The notes beneath the pieces were generated by a model that saw only the letters and a program-made list of their open reading frames with translations, did no database searches and was not told the DNA's origin. A stretch of DNA of 64,000 nt from Rhodospirillaceae bacterium. Its GTDB lineage: Bacteria > Pseudomonadota > Alphaproteobacteria > SP197. Where the stretch lies: NCBI GenBank assembly GCA_002722885.1, contig PBNE01000013.1, positions 1-64,000 of the forward strand, in the 5' to 3' direction. The translations under genes were made by a program, and so were the position numbers. Positions 44,265-52,551 of the stretch are shown in pieces (the first letter of the stretch is position 1; each line of letters starts with the position of its first letter).

Positions 44265-44912
44265 TCAGGCGTTGTCGTCGTTATCGCCACTGTGGGCATG
44301 GCCGTAACGCAGCGCCATCGGCACCAGCGCCATGATGGTGCTGGCGGGTTCCTTGCCCGGATTGCTGTAGCGGTGGGGGATGGCGCTGTCGAAGTGAAAG
44401 CTGTCGCCGGTCTCAAGCGTGTAGCGCTCGTCGCCCAGGTCCAGGACGATCGTGCCGCTCAAGACCATGCCGGATTCCTCGCCTTCATGACCGTTGAGAT
44501 CATCGCCGGTGCTGGCACCGGGTTCGTAGGTCGTGACGACAAGCCCATGGTTGGCATTGAGATCGGGCGAAACAAGCCAGTCCTGCATGCCGAGATAATC
44601 GGTCGAACTGAGTCCAGTGTAGCTGAGCCGTCGGCGCTGATTGCGACGCACCACCACAGTCCGCTCAGCCGTTGTGGCGCCGCCTTCGGTTCCCTGCAGA
44701 AACCAGCCGATCCCCAGCCCCAGCGCATCACCGAGGCTCTGAAGCGTTCCGACAGACGGTTTCTTCAGGCCACGTTCGATCTGGCTCAGGAACCCCACGG
44801 ACCGGCCGGTCAGCTCAGCCAGTTCGGCGAGAGTGAGACCCTTGGTCTTGCGCAGGCCACGGATATCACTGCCCAAGGCAACCGCGACGGGATCGAGGCT
44901 GTCGTCACTCAT
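44265..44912 (-). CDS. XRE-family transcriptional regulator with C-terminal cupin (PuuR-like)
   Basis: A 215-residue regulator. Residues about 12-66 form a Cro/CI-type helix-turn-helix (LRKTKGLTLAELAELTGRSVGFLSQIERGLKKPSVGTLQSL in order). Residues about 105-200 form a cupin with GEESGMVLSGTIVLDLGDERY and DSFHFDSAIPHRYSNPG, the usual effector-binding strands. PuuR, the repressor of putrescine use, has the same architecture and length; other relatives control betaine, sulfur or amine catabolism genes. It overlaps the start codon region of the MDR gene only by proximity (14 bp) and overlaps the upstream FadH-like gene by 4 bp (ATGA). It is thus the best candidate for the local regulator of the 40.8-51.5 kb block. 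Confidence 0.9.
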   Translation of the reverse strand: MSDDSLDPVAVALGSDIRGLRKTKGLTLAELAELTGRSVGFLSQIERGLKKPSVGTLQSLGDALGLGIGWFLQGTEGGATTAERTVVVRRNQRRRLSYTGLSSTDYLGMQDWLVSPDLNANHGLVVTTYEPGASTGDDLNGHEGEESGMVLSGTIVLDLGDERYTLETGDSFHFDSAIPHRYSNPGKEPASTIMALVPMALRYGHAHSGDNDDNA

Positions 44913-46876
44913 GCCTCGATTTCCATACCGGCCTTGAGGCCTTCGAGAACAGCTTCTTCCGCTGTGCGCGGAGACAGGGCGTCGCCGATCACATGGACCT
45001 TTCCGGACCAGTCCCGCAAGGCGTTGGCGAGCGATGACACGCGTTGCGTGCCCTGCGACAGGACAAGGGTTTCCACCGCGTCACAGATGATCGGCTCGTC
45101 CGTCACCGTGTGCTGCAGATAGACAGTGTCGCTGTCGGCGCCAAAAATGCGGGCATAGGGGATCACCTCCACGCCAAGCCGGCTGAGCTCGCCATTGGCG
45201 CGATCGCGCACGGCGTCCTGCAGGTTCTGGCCCGGCACAATCCCGGTCACGGCCAGCCGCACACGACAACCGTCCCGTGCCAGCTTTTCGGCCAGGCCGA
45301 CACCGATCCAGTCGTTCTTCCAGTCCGCGATCACGACCGATCCACCGACATTGGCCTCGCCCCGGATCACCGACCAGGCCTCAACGACATGCGCATCCTC
45401 CTCGCCTTCGATCTCGGGGCGATAGGGTTCACCGCCCGTGGCGACGACCACAGCATCGGGTGCGGCGGCGCTGATCTCGGCCACCGTGACCGTGCTGTTG
45501 CGTTCGACCCGAACGCCGAAACGTTTCATCTCGCGCGTGAGATTGGTGACGATCCCGCCGAACTCGTCGCGCCCCGGCAAAGCCTGAGCGAGCAACGCCT
45601 GCCCCCCGAGTTGGCCGTTCTGTTCGTGCAATACGACATAGTGGCCACGCTCGGCCAGAACGGCGGCGGCCTTCATGCCCGCAGGGCCGCCCCCGACAAC
45701 CATGACCGACCTTCTGTGCGGCGCCGGGGTCTTGTCGTGGCTGTAAATCGTCTCGCGCCCGGTCTCCGGATGCTGGATACAGGACACCGGGAAGTACTGC
45801 AGGCGATGGCCCATGCACGCCTGGTTGCAGGCAATGCAGGCACGGATGTCATCGGGCTGGCCAGCCTGCGCTTTCGCTGCAAACCGGGGGTCGGCGATCA
45901 TCGCACGGACCGTGCCAACCATGTCGGCCTGGCCAGACGCCACGATCTCTTCGGCAAGTTGCGGCTGGTTGATGCGACCACCCACCAGCACCGGCAACGA
46001 GAGGTTCCGTTTCAGGACCGCGGCATGCCCGGCGACGTGACCGTGTGGCGTAGTCATGGGCGGCACGACCTCGATCCAGCCCCGCGCGGTCCGCGTGTTG
46101 CCGCCGATGACATTGATGTAGTCGACCAGGCCGCGTTGCTCCAGCACCTGGCAGACCTCCAGCACGTCGCCCGCATCCATGGCATCGGGTGTGTCATCGC
46201 CATCACTGATCCTGACGCCAAGGACCGGGTCCGGTCCGATACGCGCCCGTGCCGCCTCCAGAATCTCCATGAGGAACCGCATGCGGTTTTCGAGACTGCC
46301 GCCGTAACGGTCGTCGCGGATGTTGGTGCGCGGATTGAGGAACTGAGCTACGAGATAACCCATGCTTGCCAGGATCTCGACGCCATCCATGCCGCCTTCG
46401 ACGATATGGCCCGCCGCGAGGGCGTAACCGCCCGTGAGGTCTGCGATCTCCGCATGGCTGGCCGGATTTGGCATCAGGCTGTAGCGCTCGAAGGGAATGG
46501 CCGACGACGACAGGGCGGGACGACGGGAGCCGTCGAGGGTGCTGCGCATCGCAGCGCCGGGATGAAAGAGCTGCCCCAGAAGGACGGTGTCGTGACAGTG
46601 AACAGCGTCTGAGAGTTGGCGAAATCCGGGAACAACCTCCGGGTCGGCGGCAAGCAGGTAGCCCGATCTGATGTCGAAGCTGGGATGCATCGACATGCCT
46701 TCAACGATGATCATCCCCGCTCCACCTTCAGCGCGTGCCTCGTGGTAGGCGATCAGGCTGTCGGCGACCTTGCCGTCCTTGCCCAACGACGTCCCGTGAG
46801 CCGGAAAGAACAGGCGGTTGCGGACGGTGTGTCCGCGCAGCGCCATCGGCTCAAAGAGGTGGGGAAAGGCCTTCAT
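44909..46876 (-). CDS. FadH/TMADH-type NADH:flavin oxidoreductase with 4Fe-4S cluster
   Basis: A 655-residue paralogue of the enzyme at 32407-34362. FPHLFEPMALRGHTVRNRLFFPAHGTSLG is its start; MGYLVAQFLNPRTNIRDDRYGG and NRMRFLMEILEAARARIGPD are the barrel motifs. Fe-S cysteines are C347, C350, C354 and C366 (CIACNQACMGHRLQYFPVSC), again with FadH-type spacing. The second half begins with VMVVGGGPAGMKAAAVLAERGH and has VRGEANVGGSVVIADWKNDWIGVGLAEKL-type segments. The protein fits N-demethylases and dienoyl reductases equally. Its neighbours (a PuuR-like regulator on the same strand, a divergent Rieske oxygenase 62 bp away) make an amine or betaine substrate more probable; that is inference. 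Confidence 0.88.
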   Translation of the reverse strand: MKAFPHLFEPMALRGHTVRNRLFFPAHGTSLGKDGKVADSLIAYHEARAEGGAGMIIVEGMSMHPSFDIRSGYLLAADPEVVPGFRQLSDAVHCHDTVLLGQLFHPGAAMRSTLDGSRRPALSSSAIPFERYSLMPNPASHAEIADLTGGYALAAGHIVEGGMDGVEILASMGYLVAQFLNPRTNIRDDRYGGSLENRMRFLMEILEAARARIGPDPVLGVRISDGDDTPDAMDAGDVLEVCQVLEQRGLVDYINVIGGNTRTARGWIEVVPPMTTPHGHVAGHAAVLKRNLSLPVLVGGRINQPQLAEEIVASGQADMVGTVRAMIADPRFAAKAQAGQPDDIRACIACNQACMGHRLQYFPVSCIQHPETGRETIYSHDKTPAPHRRSVMVVGGGPAGMKAAAVLAERGHYVVLHEQNGQLGGQALLAQALPGRDEFGGIVTNLTREMKRFGVRVERNSTVTVAEISAAAPDAVVVATGGEPYRPEIEGEEDAHVVEAWSVIRGEANVGGSVVIADWKNDWIGVGLAEKLARDGCRVRLAVTGIVPGQNLQDAVRDRANGELSRLGVEVIPYARIFGADSDTVYLQHTVTDEPIICDAVETLVLSQGTQRVSSLANALRDWSGKVHVIGDALSPRTAEEAVLEGLKAGMEIEA

Positions 46877-46938
46877 GTCTTGCCTGGCTGGACAATGTAT
46901 GGCTCAATTATCCGGCAAATTTTTACCAGAGGCAAACG

Positions 46939-48129
46939 GTGGCCTGGATGGAAAGACAGGGTTCCTCTCCGCGTCCAGACTGGAACGATGTCGCGGCCAT
47001 GCTGGGCCCCGACGCCCTCGAAGCCCTGGACCGCCCCATCGATCAGGCGTCCTCGCTGCCCAACGTCTGTTACACGAGTGGCGCGTGGCAGCGGCTGGAG
47101 CAGGAGCGTCTGTTCGGCCGCAGCTGGTTTGTGGCCGGTTTCACACAGGATATTCCAAACAACGGCGATGCCGTACCGGTGACCGCAGCAGGCCTGCCGC
47201 TGCTGATCCTCCGCGATCACGATGGCGCCGTGCGGGTCTTCCACAACGTCTGCCGCCATCGCGGTGCGGTGCTGGTCGACAAGCCGTGCTCAGGCCTGAA
47301 GATCCTGACCTGTCCCTATCATGCCTGGGCCTACGGCCTGGACGGCAGCCTGCGAACACGACCGCACTTTCACGGCGGCGACCGCCATGACATTGTGAAA
47401 GATGCTGCGTCGGCTCCCGGCCTTGCCCCGATCCGTGCCGAAGTCTGGCATCACTGGATTTTCGTCAACCTCAGCGGCGAGGCCCCGCCACTCGCCGACT
47501 ATCTGGACCCGGCACTGTCGCGCATCGAAGCCTATGACCTCTCGGCCACGCGCTACGCCGGGACCGTGCATTTCGACATCCAGACGAACTGGAAGTTCGC
47601 GCTGGAGAACTACATCGAGCCGTACCACGTGTTCGCCGCCCACCCCCGGCTCCACGCCTTCGTGCCCATGGCCAAACGCATGCCCAGCCAGATCGACGAC
47701 CATGTCATGTGGAACCGTTATTCCTTCAAGAAGGCCGAGGCCGGACGTGGTGAGGGATTGCCGCATTTTCCCGGCCTCGATGACGAGGCCGCTCACCAGG
47801 GCTTCTGGTTCATTCTTCCGACCGCCTTCGGCTTCGAGGTCTACCCCGACCACGTCGCTAGCTTCCGTGTCGATCCCGTCGCCCCGGACCGCTGCCACGA
47901 ACGCATCGACATCTACCTGATCGGCGACGCCGCCACCGCGCCGGACTGGCATGAGCAACGCCAGGCGGTGCTCGACATGTGGGACGACCTCAACCACGAG
48001 GACATCGGACTCATCGAAAGCCTGCAGAAGGGCCGAAGCTCTCCGGCCTACGACGGGGGCCGCCTCTCGCCCTATTGGGATGAGGCACCGCTTCATCTCT
48101 CCCGGATGATCATCGATGGCATGCGCTGA
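46939..48129 (+). CDS. Rieske-type oxygenase alpha subunit (betaine/amine-demethylase-like)
   Basis: A 396-residue oxygenase subunit, intact. Rieske ligands are C105-x-H107 (NVCRHRGAVLVD) and C125-x2-H128 (TCPYHAWAYGLDG). The mononuclear iron site is in NWKFALENYIEPYHVFAAHP with H230 and H235. FWFILPTAFGFEVYPDHVASFRVDP follows. The branch is that of GbcA, CntA and Stc2, which hydroxylate N-methyl or carbon positions of quaternary amines, and not of naphthalene-type ring dioxygenases. The reductase partner is not adjacent. Start: GTG 46939 lies 7 nt after AGAGGC; ATG 46948 would also work. It is divergent from the FadH-type gene, with a 62-bp shared control region. Confidence 0.87.
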   Translation: MAWMERQGSSPRPDWNDVAAMLGPDALEALDRPIDQASSLPNVCYTSGAWQRLEQERLFGRSWFVAGFTQDIPNNGDAVPVTAAGLPLLILRDHDGAVRVFHNVCRHRGAVLVDKPCSGLKILTCPYHAWAYGLDGSLRTRPHFHGGDRHDIVKDAASAPGLAPIRAEVWHHWIFVNLSGEAPPLADYLDPALSRIEAYDLSATRYAGTVHFDIQTNWKFALENYIEPYHVFAAHPRLHAFVPMAKRMPSQIDDHVMWNRYSFKKAEAGRGEGLPHFPGLDDEAAHQGFWFILPTAFGFEVYPDHVASFRVDPVAPDRCHERIDIYLIGDAATAPDWHEQRQAVLDMWDDLNHEDIGLIESLQKGRSSPAYDGGRLSPYWDEAPLHLSRMIIDGMR

Positions 48130-48218
48130 AAAGGCCGGAGCAGCCCGCGACACCCAGTATCCTTGCCGCAGCCCCTCTAGTTGTTCACAATGCGGCCAAC
48201 TATGACGAGGCAGGTGAC

Positions 48219-49280
48219 ATGGCTGCGGTAACGGCACTGGAAAAGACCGATACGATTGACGCCCGGGAGCTCGATTTCGACAGCATTCCCGTGATCGACA
48301 TTGGCCCGCTGTTTCACGACGACGAAAAGGGCCAGCAACGCGTGGCCAACGAGATCGGCGAGGCCTGCCGCCACACCGGGTTCTTCTATGTGACAAATCA
48401 CGGCATCGATCAGGACGTGGTCGACGAGCTGGTGGGCCAGACCAAGCGGTTCTTCCACCTGCCGCTCGAACAGAAGATGGACGTCGATGTCATGAAGACC
48501 CAGCGCCACCGGGGCTACGTACCCAACGGCGCGTTGTATGCCGATGTGAATAAGAAGCCGGACCTTCAGGAAGGTTATGAAGTCTCGATGGAGTTGCCGG
48601 ACGACGATCCGCACTATCTCGACGGCAACATCATGCTGGGTCCCAACGTCTGGCCCGAGAAGCTGCCCGGCTTCCGCGAAGGCGTTTACACGTACTACGA
48701 AGCGGTTCACGCCCTTGGCCGGAAGATGTTCAACGCCTTCGAACGGACCCTGGGACTGCCCCAGGGCTGGTTCGACGACAAGATCGACAAGCCGATGGGC
48801 CAGCTTCGACTGATCTATTACCCGTCGCAGGAGGGCCCGATCGACGCTGACCAGATCGGCATCGGCGCCCACACCGATTACGAGTGCTTCACCCTGCTGC
48901 TGCAAGATGATGTCGGCGGTCTCCAGGTCGGCAACCGGGCCGGCGAATGGATCAAGGCAACGCCCATTCCGGGGGCCATCGTGATCAATATCGGCGACAT
49001 GCTGATGCGCTGGACCAACGGCGAGTTCGTTTCCACTCCGCATCGGGTGATCAACGATTCCGGGCGCGAGCGGGTATCGTTCCCGTTTTTCTTCGGTGCC
49101 AACTACGACACCGTGGTGCGCCCGTTGCCGCAGTTCACATCGGACGACAAGCCGGCACAGTTCCCGCCCACCATGTGCGGACCATGGACCGAGACCCAGA
49201 TCACGGATGTCTACGAGTACCGTGTGGCCTACCGCGGCAAGGTACCCAACCCGGAACTGCCCTGGGACGCGCCGGAGTAG
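48219..49280 (+). CDS. isopenicillin-N-synthase-family Fe(II)/2-oxoglutarate oxygenase
   Basis: A 353-residue enzyme of the plant-type 2OG-Fe(II) family. IPVIDIGPLFHDDEKG and CRHTGFFYVTNHGIDQDVVDEL form the N-terminal domain. The iron ligands are H218 and D220 in GAHTDYECFTLLLQDDVGGLQV and H275 in STPHRVIN; the oxoglutarate arginine is in ERVSFPFFF (R-x-S). The length suits the family. Substrate is unknown; members act on amino acids, peptides, gibberellin-like molecules or ethylene precursors. It lies 89 bp after the Rieske gene and 79 bp before the GlnA-like gene on the same strand, so the three are likely one operon. Confidence 0.88.
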   Translation: MAAVTALEKTDTIDARELDFDSIPVIDIGPLFHDDEKGQQRVANEIGEACRHTGFFYVTNHGIDQDVVDELVGQTKRFFHLPLEQKMDVDVMKTQRHRGYVPNGALYADVNKKPDLQEGYEVSMELPDDDPHYLDGNIMLGPNVWPEKLPGFREGVYTYYEAVHALGRKMFNAFERTLGLPQGWFDDKIDKPMGQLRLIYYPSQEGPIDADQIGIGAHTDYECFTLLLQDDVGGLQVGNRAGEWIKATPIPGAIVINIGDMLMRWTNGEFVSTPHRVINDSGRERVSFPFFFGANYDTVVRPLPQFTSDDKPAQFPPTMCGPWTETQITDVYEYRVAYRGKVPNPELPWDAPE

Positions 49281-49359
49281 CGGCCTTTCGGAATCCCGGT
49301 GTCAGGACAGGACCCGGCTCTCTGAACTGTTTTTTCGTTAGCGTGATCGGGGTTACCGA

Positions 49360-50694
49360 ATGGATCGCAAAGGCGTCGAAGACTTCATCGCAGTACACGG
49401 CATCCGCACCGTCATAATGGCGGGCACGGACCCGTGCGGCGTGCTACGTGGCAAGAGGCTGGCCGTCCCCTATTTTATGAAGGCGATGGAGTCCGGGCTG
49501 AACTTCGCCTGGTTCATCATGAAGACCTCCACGGTCGATGACGTGTTTCCCGACATGCTAGGCACCGGCGTCCCCGATCTGAAGGGCAAGCCCGATCTCG
49601 ACACCCTGCGGCTGGCGCTCTGGGAAGAGGATGCTGCGATCGTGCTGATGGACTGGTGCTGGGCCGACGGCAGCCCGTGCGAGTTCTGCCCGAGGACGGA
49701 GCTGAAGCGTCAGGTCGCCGGCCTTCACGACCGGGGCCTCAAGGAGCTGTTCGCCCACGAGTTCGAGTTCTTCCTGATGCCCAAGCCGCTCTCCGAAGTG
49801 AGGCTGGGTGATTTCACCGGGCTTTCGCCTTCATCCCGGGACATCCACTGCTACGGGATCAACGAGGGCTTTCATCACGAGCCCGTCGTGAGCCGCATTC
49901 GTGCGTGTTTCGAGGACATGGTGGAAGGCTGCGCGCCGGAATGGGGCCAGAGCCAGTTCGAGATCAACCTGCATCGCAGCGACGCGCTGTCGATGGCCGA
50001 CAACGTGGTGATCTTCAAGGCAGCCGCGCGGCAGATCGCGGCTGAGGCCGGCATGTCGGCGACCTTCATGGCGAAGTGGCACGAGGACTATTCCGGCAAC
50101 TCCGGCCACATCCACCAGAGCTTCTCGGACGCCAAGACCGACGAGAGTGTGTGCTACGACGAAAAGGCACCGCACCGGCTGAGTGACTTCTTCCGTCACT
50201 ACATCGCGGGCCAGCTTGATCTCTTGTGCGAGACCGCACTGTTCGTCGCACCCTTTGTGAACTCCTACAAACGGTTCCAGAACGACAGCTTCGCGGGCGT
50301 CACCCGCTGCTGGAGCGTCGACAACCGCACCTCCGGTTTGCGGGTGATCAACGTCTCGGAAGGCAAATGCCGGCTGGAGCACCGGATCGGCGGCGCCGAT
50401 TCCAACCCCTACACGGCCTTTGCCATGTGCCTGGGCGCGGGTCTGCGCGGTGTCGACAACAAGATCGCCCTGACCGATCCGATCGACGGCAACACCTATC
50501 ACGCCGATGGTCTGGACAAGGTGCCCGGGACACTGGAAGACGCCGCCGACCTTGCGGACAGTACACCGGCGATTCGCGAGATCTTCCCCGCACCCTTCGT
50601 GGACAACCTGCTCGAAATCGCCCGCCACGAGGTCGGTATCTTCCGCGAGCGCGTTACAGACCTGGAACTGCGCCGCTATTACGAGATGGCGTGA
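49360..50694 (+). CDS. glutamine-synthetase-family gamma-glutamylamide synthetase
   Basis: A 444-residue GlnA-like ligase. AHEFEFFLMPKPLS (metal-binding Glu), GQSQFEINLHRSDALSMADN, FMAKWHEDYSGNSGHIHQSF (His/Ser of the ammonia or amine site), TSGLRVINVSEGKCRLEHRIGGADSNPYTAFAMCLGAG (the ATP/glutamate arginine region) are all in order. It lacks the long C-terminal adenylylation region of GlnA type I, and its length matches PuuA, GlnA3 and N-methylglutamate-pathway GmaS-like enzymes. These join glutamate to putrescine, ethanolamine or methylamine with ATP. With two Rieske-type enzymes and a PuuR-like regulator in the neighbourhood, an amine released by demethylation or a polyamine is the probable acceptor; this is inference. 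Confidence 0.87.
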   Translation: MDRKGVEDFIAVHGIRTVIMAGTDPCGVLRGKRLAVPYFMKAMESGLNFAWFIMKTSTVDDVFPDMLGTGVPDLKGKPDLDTLRLALWEEDAAIVLMDWCWADGSPCEFCPRTELKRQVAGLHDRGLKELFAHEFEFFLMPKPLSEVRLGDFTGLSPSSRDIHCYGINEGFHHEPVVSRIRACFEDMVEGCAPEWGQSQFEINLHRSDALSMADNVVIFKAAARQIAAEAGMSATFMAKWHEDYSGNSGHIHQSFSDAKTDESVCYDEKAPHRLSDFFRHYIAGQLDLLCETALFVAPFVNSYKRFQNDSFAGVTRCWSVDNRTSGLRVINVSEGKCRLEHRIGGADSNPYTAFAMCLGAGLRGVDNKIALTDPIDGNTYHADGLDKVPGTLEDAADLADSTPAIREIFPAPFVDNLLEIARHEVGIFRERVTDLELRRYYEMA

Positions 50695-50698
50695 GGTC

Positions 50699-51497
50699 TC
50701 ACGCCTCGCGGCCGTGGAACATACGCTGGACGAAAGGCAGCATGCGCTCGTCTGGTGTGTGGGAGTAGTTCAGGACACCGACCAGCCGTGATGTGTCGTC
50801 TTCGACAGACGTGACACAGTGCAGCGCGCGGTGGCCGCAAAAGATCACCAGCTTACCGGGTGGCGGATCGAGGTCGCGGACATCATCGGCCTTGCCGTCG
50901 AGAATGTGATTGACAGCTGGGAACTCGCTTTCGTCATCGGTCCTGACAGCGGAAACATAGCGGAACACTCCGCCCCTCTCCGGCTGTTGCAGCATCAGCG
51001 TGACCGAAGACTCCGAATTGTCGAGGTGCCAGCCGAGTTCCTCGCCCGCATGATTGACGTTGATCATCAGCGACGCGAGCGGATCACCATAGTGGCAGAG
51101 CGGCGGGCCATCGAGCACGGCACCGATGAAGTCGCGCAGCGGTTTCCAGGCATAGAGTGTCTTCAGTGGGCCGCTGTCGGGAATCCTGTCGGTCGAGACA
51201 TTGCCGCGATTGCTGAACACCTGCAGGTTGCGGGCATGGTCTTCCGGCAATGTGTCGTCGGGGGAACCCATATAGACATTGTGGTGATGGACACGGGCGA
51301 AGTCGCGCGGCGCTCCGGGCCTCTTCTGTCAGGTCTATGGTTGCGCCAGGCCGTATGAAGCCCTCCAGGATCAGGATCCCGTCGTTGTGGAAACGCTCGC
51401 GGTAATCGGCAATCAAAGCAGCCGCTTCGGCGCTGGCTAGATCGCCGATGGGATAGCGGTCGAGATCGACAAAATCCTGAGCAACGCGGCGTGTCAT
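50699..51497 (-). pseudogene. 2-oxoglutarate/Fe(II) oxygenase gene with a frameshift
   Basis: The 5' part from ATG 51497 (after GGAAGG) encodes DFVDLDRYPIGDLASAEAAA and HNDGILILEGFIRPGATIDL. Then the frame changes between about 51305 and 51335. The rest, in another frame, encodes FARVHHHNVYMGSPDDTLPE and runs 190 codons to 50699, with the iron site GWHLDNSESSVTLMLQQPERGGVF (H-x-D) and ALHCVTSVEDDTSRLVGVLNYS (distal His and Arg). Rejoined it is about 265 residues, a common length for this group of small amino-acid or metabolite hydroxylases. The second half alone could start at ATG 51271 but would lack the N-terminal helices. It converges with the GlnA-like gene, 4 bp apart. Confidence 0.75.
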
Positions 51498-51553
51498 GGC
51501 GAAGAGCCTTCCCACGGCGTGCCGTGCTAGGATTGGCTCACAAGGAACCTGCC

Positions 51554-52288
51554 ATGACCGACCTTTCCGCCAACTTCCCGATCCGTCAATGGGTCTGCGT
51601 GCCTTGCGGCTACAACATGATCGGCGAGATGCCTGACGTCTGTCCGTTCTGCGGTGAACGCCACGACACCTTTGTCAGCTGGGAGCTGGCCGAAGAGACC
51701 TATCGCGTGGCCTCCAGACCCATCGTGGAGGGCGTGACACAGCTCCGCTCGGAACCGCGCCTGGGATACGAACACGCGGCCTATCGGGTTGAAACCGCCG
51801 AAGGAGCCGTGTGGATCGACTGTCCCGCCGCCTTCAACCGCACGCTCGAGCCCGTCGACGACATCTTCTTCACCCACAAGGACTTCATGGGTGCCTCGAA
51901 CCAGTACCGTGCCCAGTGGGGTTCCCGAATTCACATCCACGAGGCCGAAACTAGGAGCCCGCTAGCGACACAGTTCACGGTCGACGACGCGTTCACCGGC
52001 GATTTCACCTACAGGGATATCGAGGCTTTCCACATCGGCGGCCACACCGAAGGCTTCACGGTCTACTTCCACGGCGATGTCCTGTTCGCCTGCGATTACG
52101 CCTTTCCCGGTAACCGGGCGATGCGCCTGAACCCTTACAGCGACAAGGCCGAGATGGCGGCTAAGGGCGGACGGCTTATGGATCTGGTGCACGAACGCAA
52201 GCCGAGTGTGGTGACCGGCTTCAACTACGCTGTCGATGGCGCCGACTGGACCGGCTGGTTCGAGACCGCCATGAAACGGGCCGCCTAA
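51554..52288 (+). CDS. N-terminal zinc-ribbon/rubredoxin-like domain fused to a divergent metallo-beta-lactamase domain
   Basis: A 244-residue two-domain protein. Residues about 10-35 have two Cys pairs, WVCVPCGYNMIGEMPDVCPFCGE, as in rubredoxins and small zinc ribbons. The rest is a metallo-beta-lactamase fold: WIDCPAAFN (strand), DDIFFTHKDFMGASNQYRAQWG, FHIGGHTEGFTVYF and VLFACDYAF. The usual first metal site H-x-H-x-D-H is reduced to T-H-K-D-F, while the later His (GGHTEG) and Asp (ACDYAF) ligands remain. So the metal centre must differ from that of ordinary hydrolases. AAGGA precedes ATG 51554. The gene is alone on its strand and divergent from the frameshifted oxygenase. Function not known; redox or hydrolase. 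Confidence 0.75.
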   Translation: MTDLSANFPIRQWVCVPCGYNMIGEMPDVCPFCGERHDTFVSWELAEETYRVASRPIVEGVTQLRSEPRLGYEHAAYRVETAEGAVWIDCPAAFNRTLEPVDDIFFTHKDFMGASNQYRAQWGSRIHIHEAETRSPLATQFTVDDAFTGDFTYRDIEAFHIGGHTEGFTVYFHGDVLFACDYAFPGNRAMRLNPYSDKAEMAAKGGRLMDLVHERKPSVVTGFNYAVDGADWTGWFETAMKRAA

Positions 52289-52551
52289 CTCTCTTGAGGA
52301 GACGCCGGAACAATGTTGCAGGTCAGACCATGGAGTGCCGCGTAGTGCCGGTGTGAGCCGTCGGCATAGATGACCGACACAAACGAACGGCGCGAGGCGA
52401 ACAGCGTTACGAACTCTTAGGACTGGATGATCACACCGCCTTTGGCGCAGTGGACATGGAAGAGTTCGAGTTCCGCAGGCTCCGGCGCTGGCGGTTCGGA
52501 CGCCCAGACGGCGTTGGCAAAAAGAAGCAGCGCTGCTGCACTCAGCCGCAT
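52285..52551 (-). pseudogene. small secreted protein with an in-frame ochre codon
   Basis: From ATG 52551, which overlaps the end of aroC by 10 bp, the minus strand reads [18 protein letters not shown], a clear signal peptide with an A-x-A-like cleavage site, then LFHVHCAKGGVIIQS and a TAA at 52417-52419. The same frame continues without stop as EFVTLFASRRSFVSVIYADG and HYAALHGLTCNIV to TAG 52285-52287. The continuation has two more Cys/aromatic-rich strands and looks like the other half of an 88-residue periplasmic protein. A CAA-to-TAA change would explain it. No family recognised. As it stands only a 44-residue product is possible. Confidence 0.5.
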
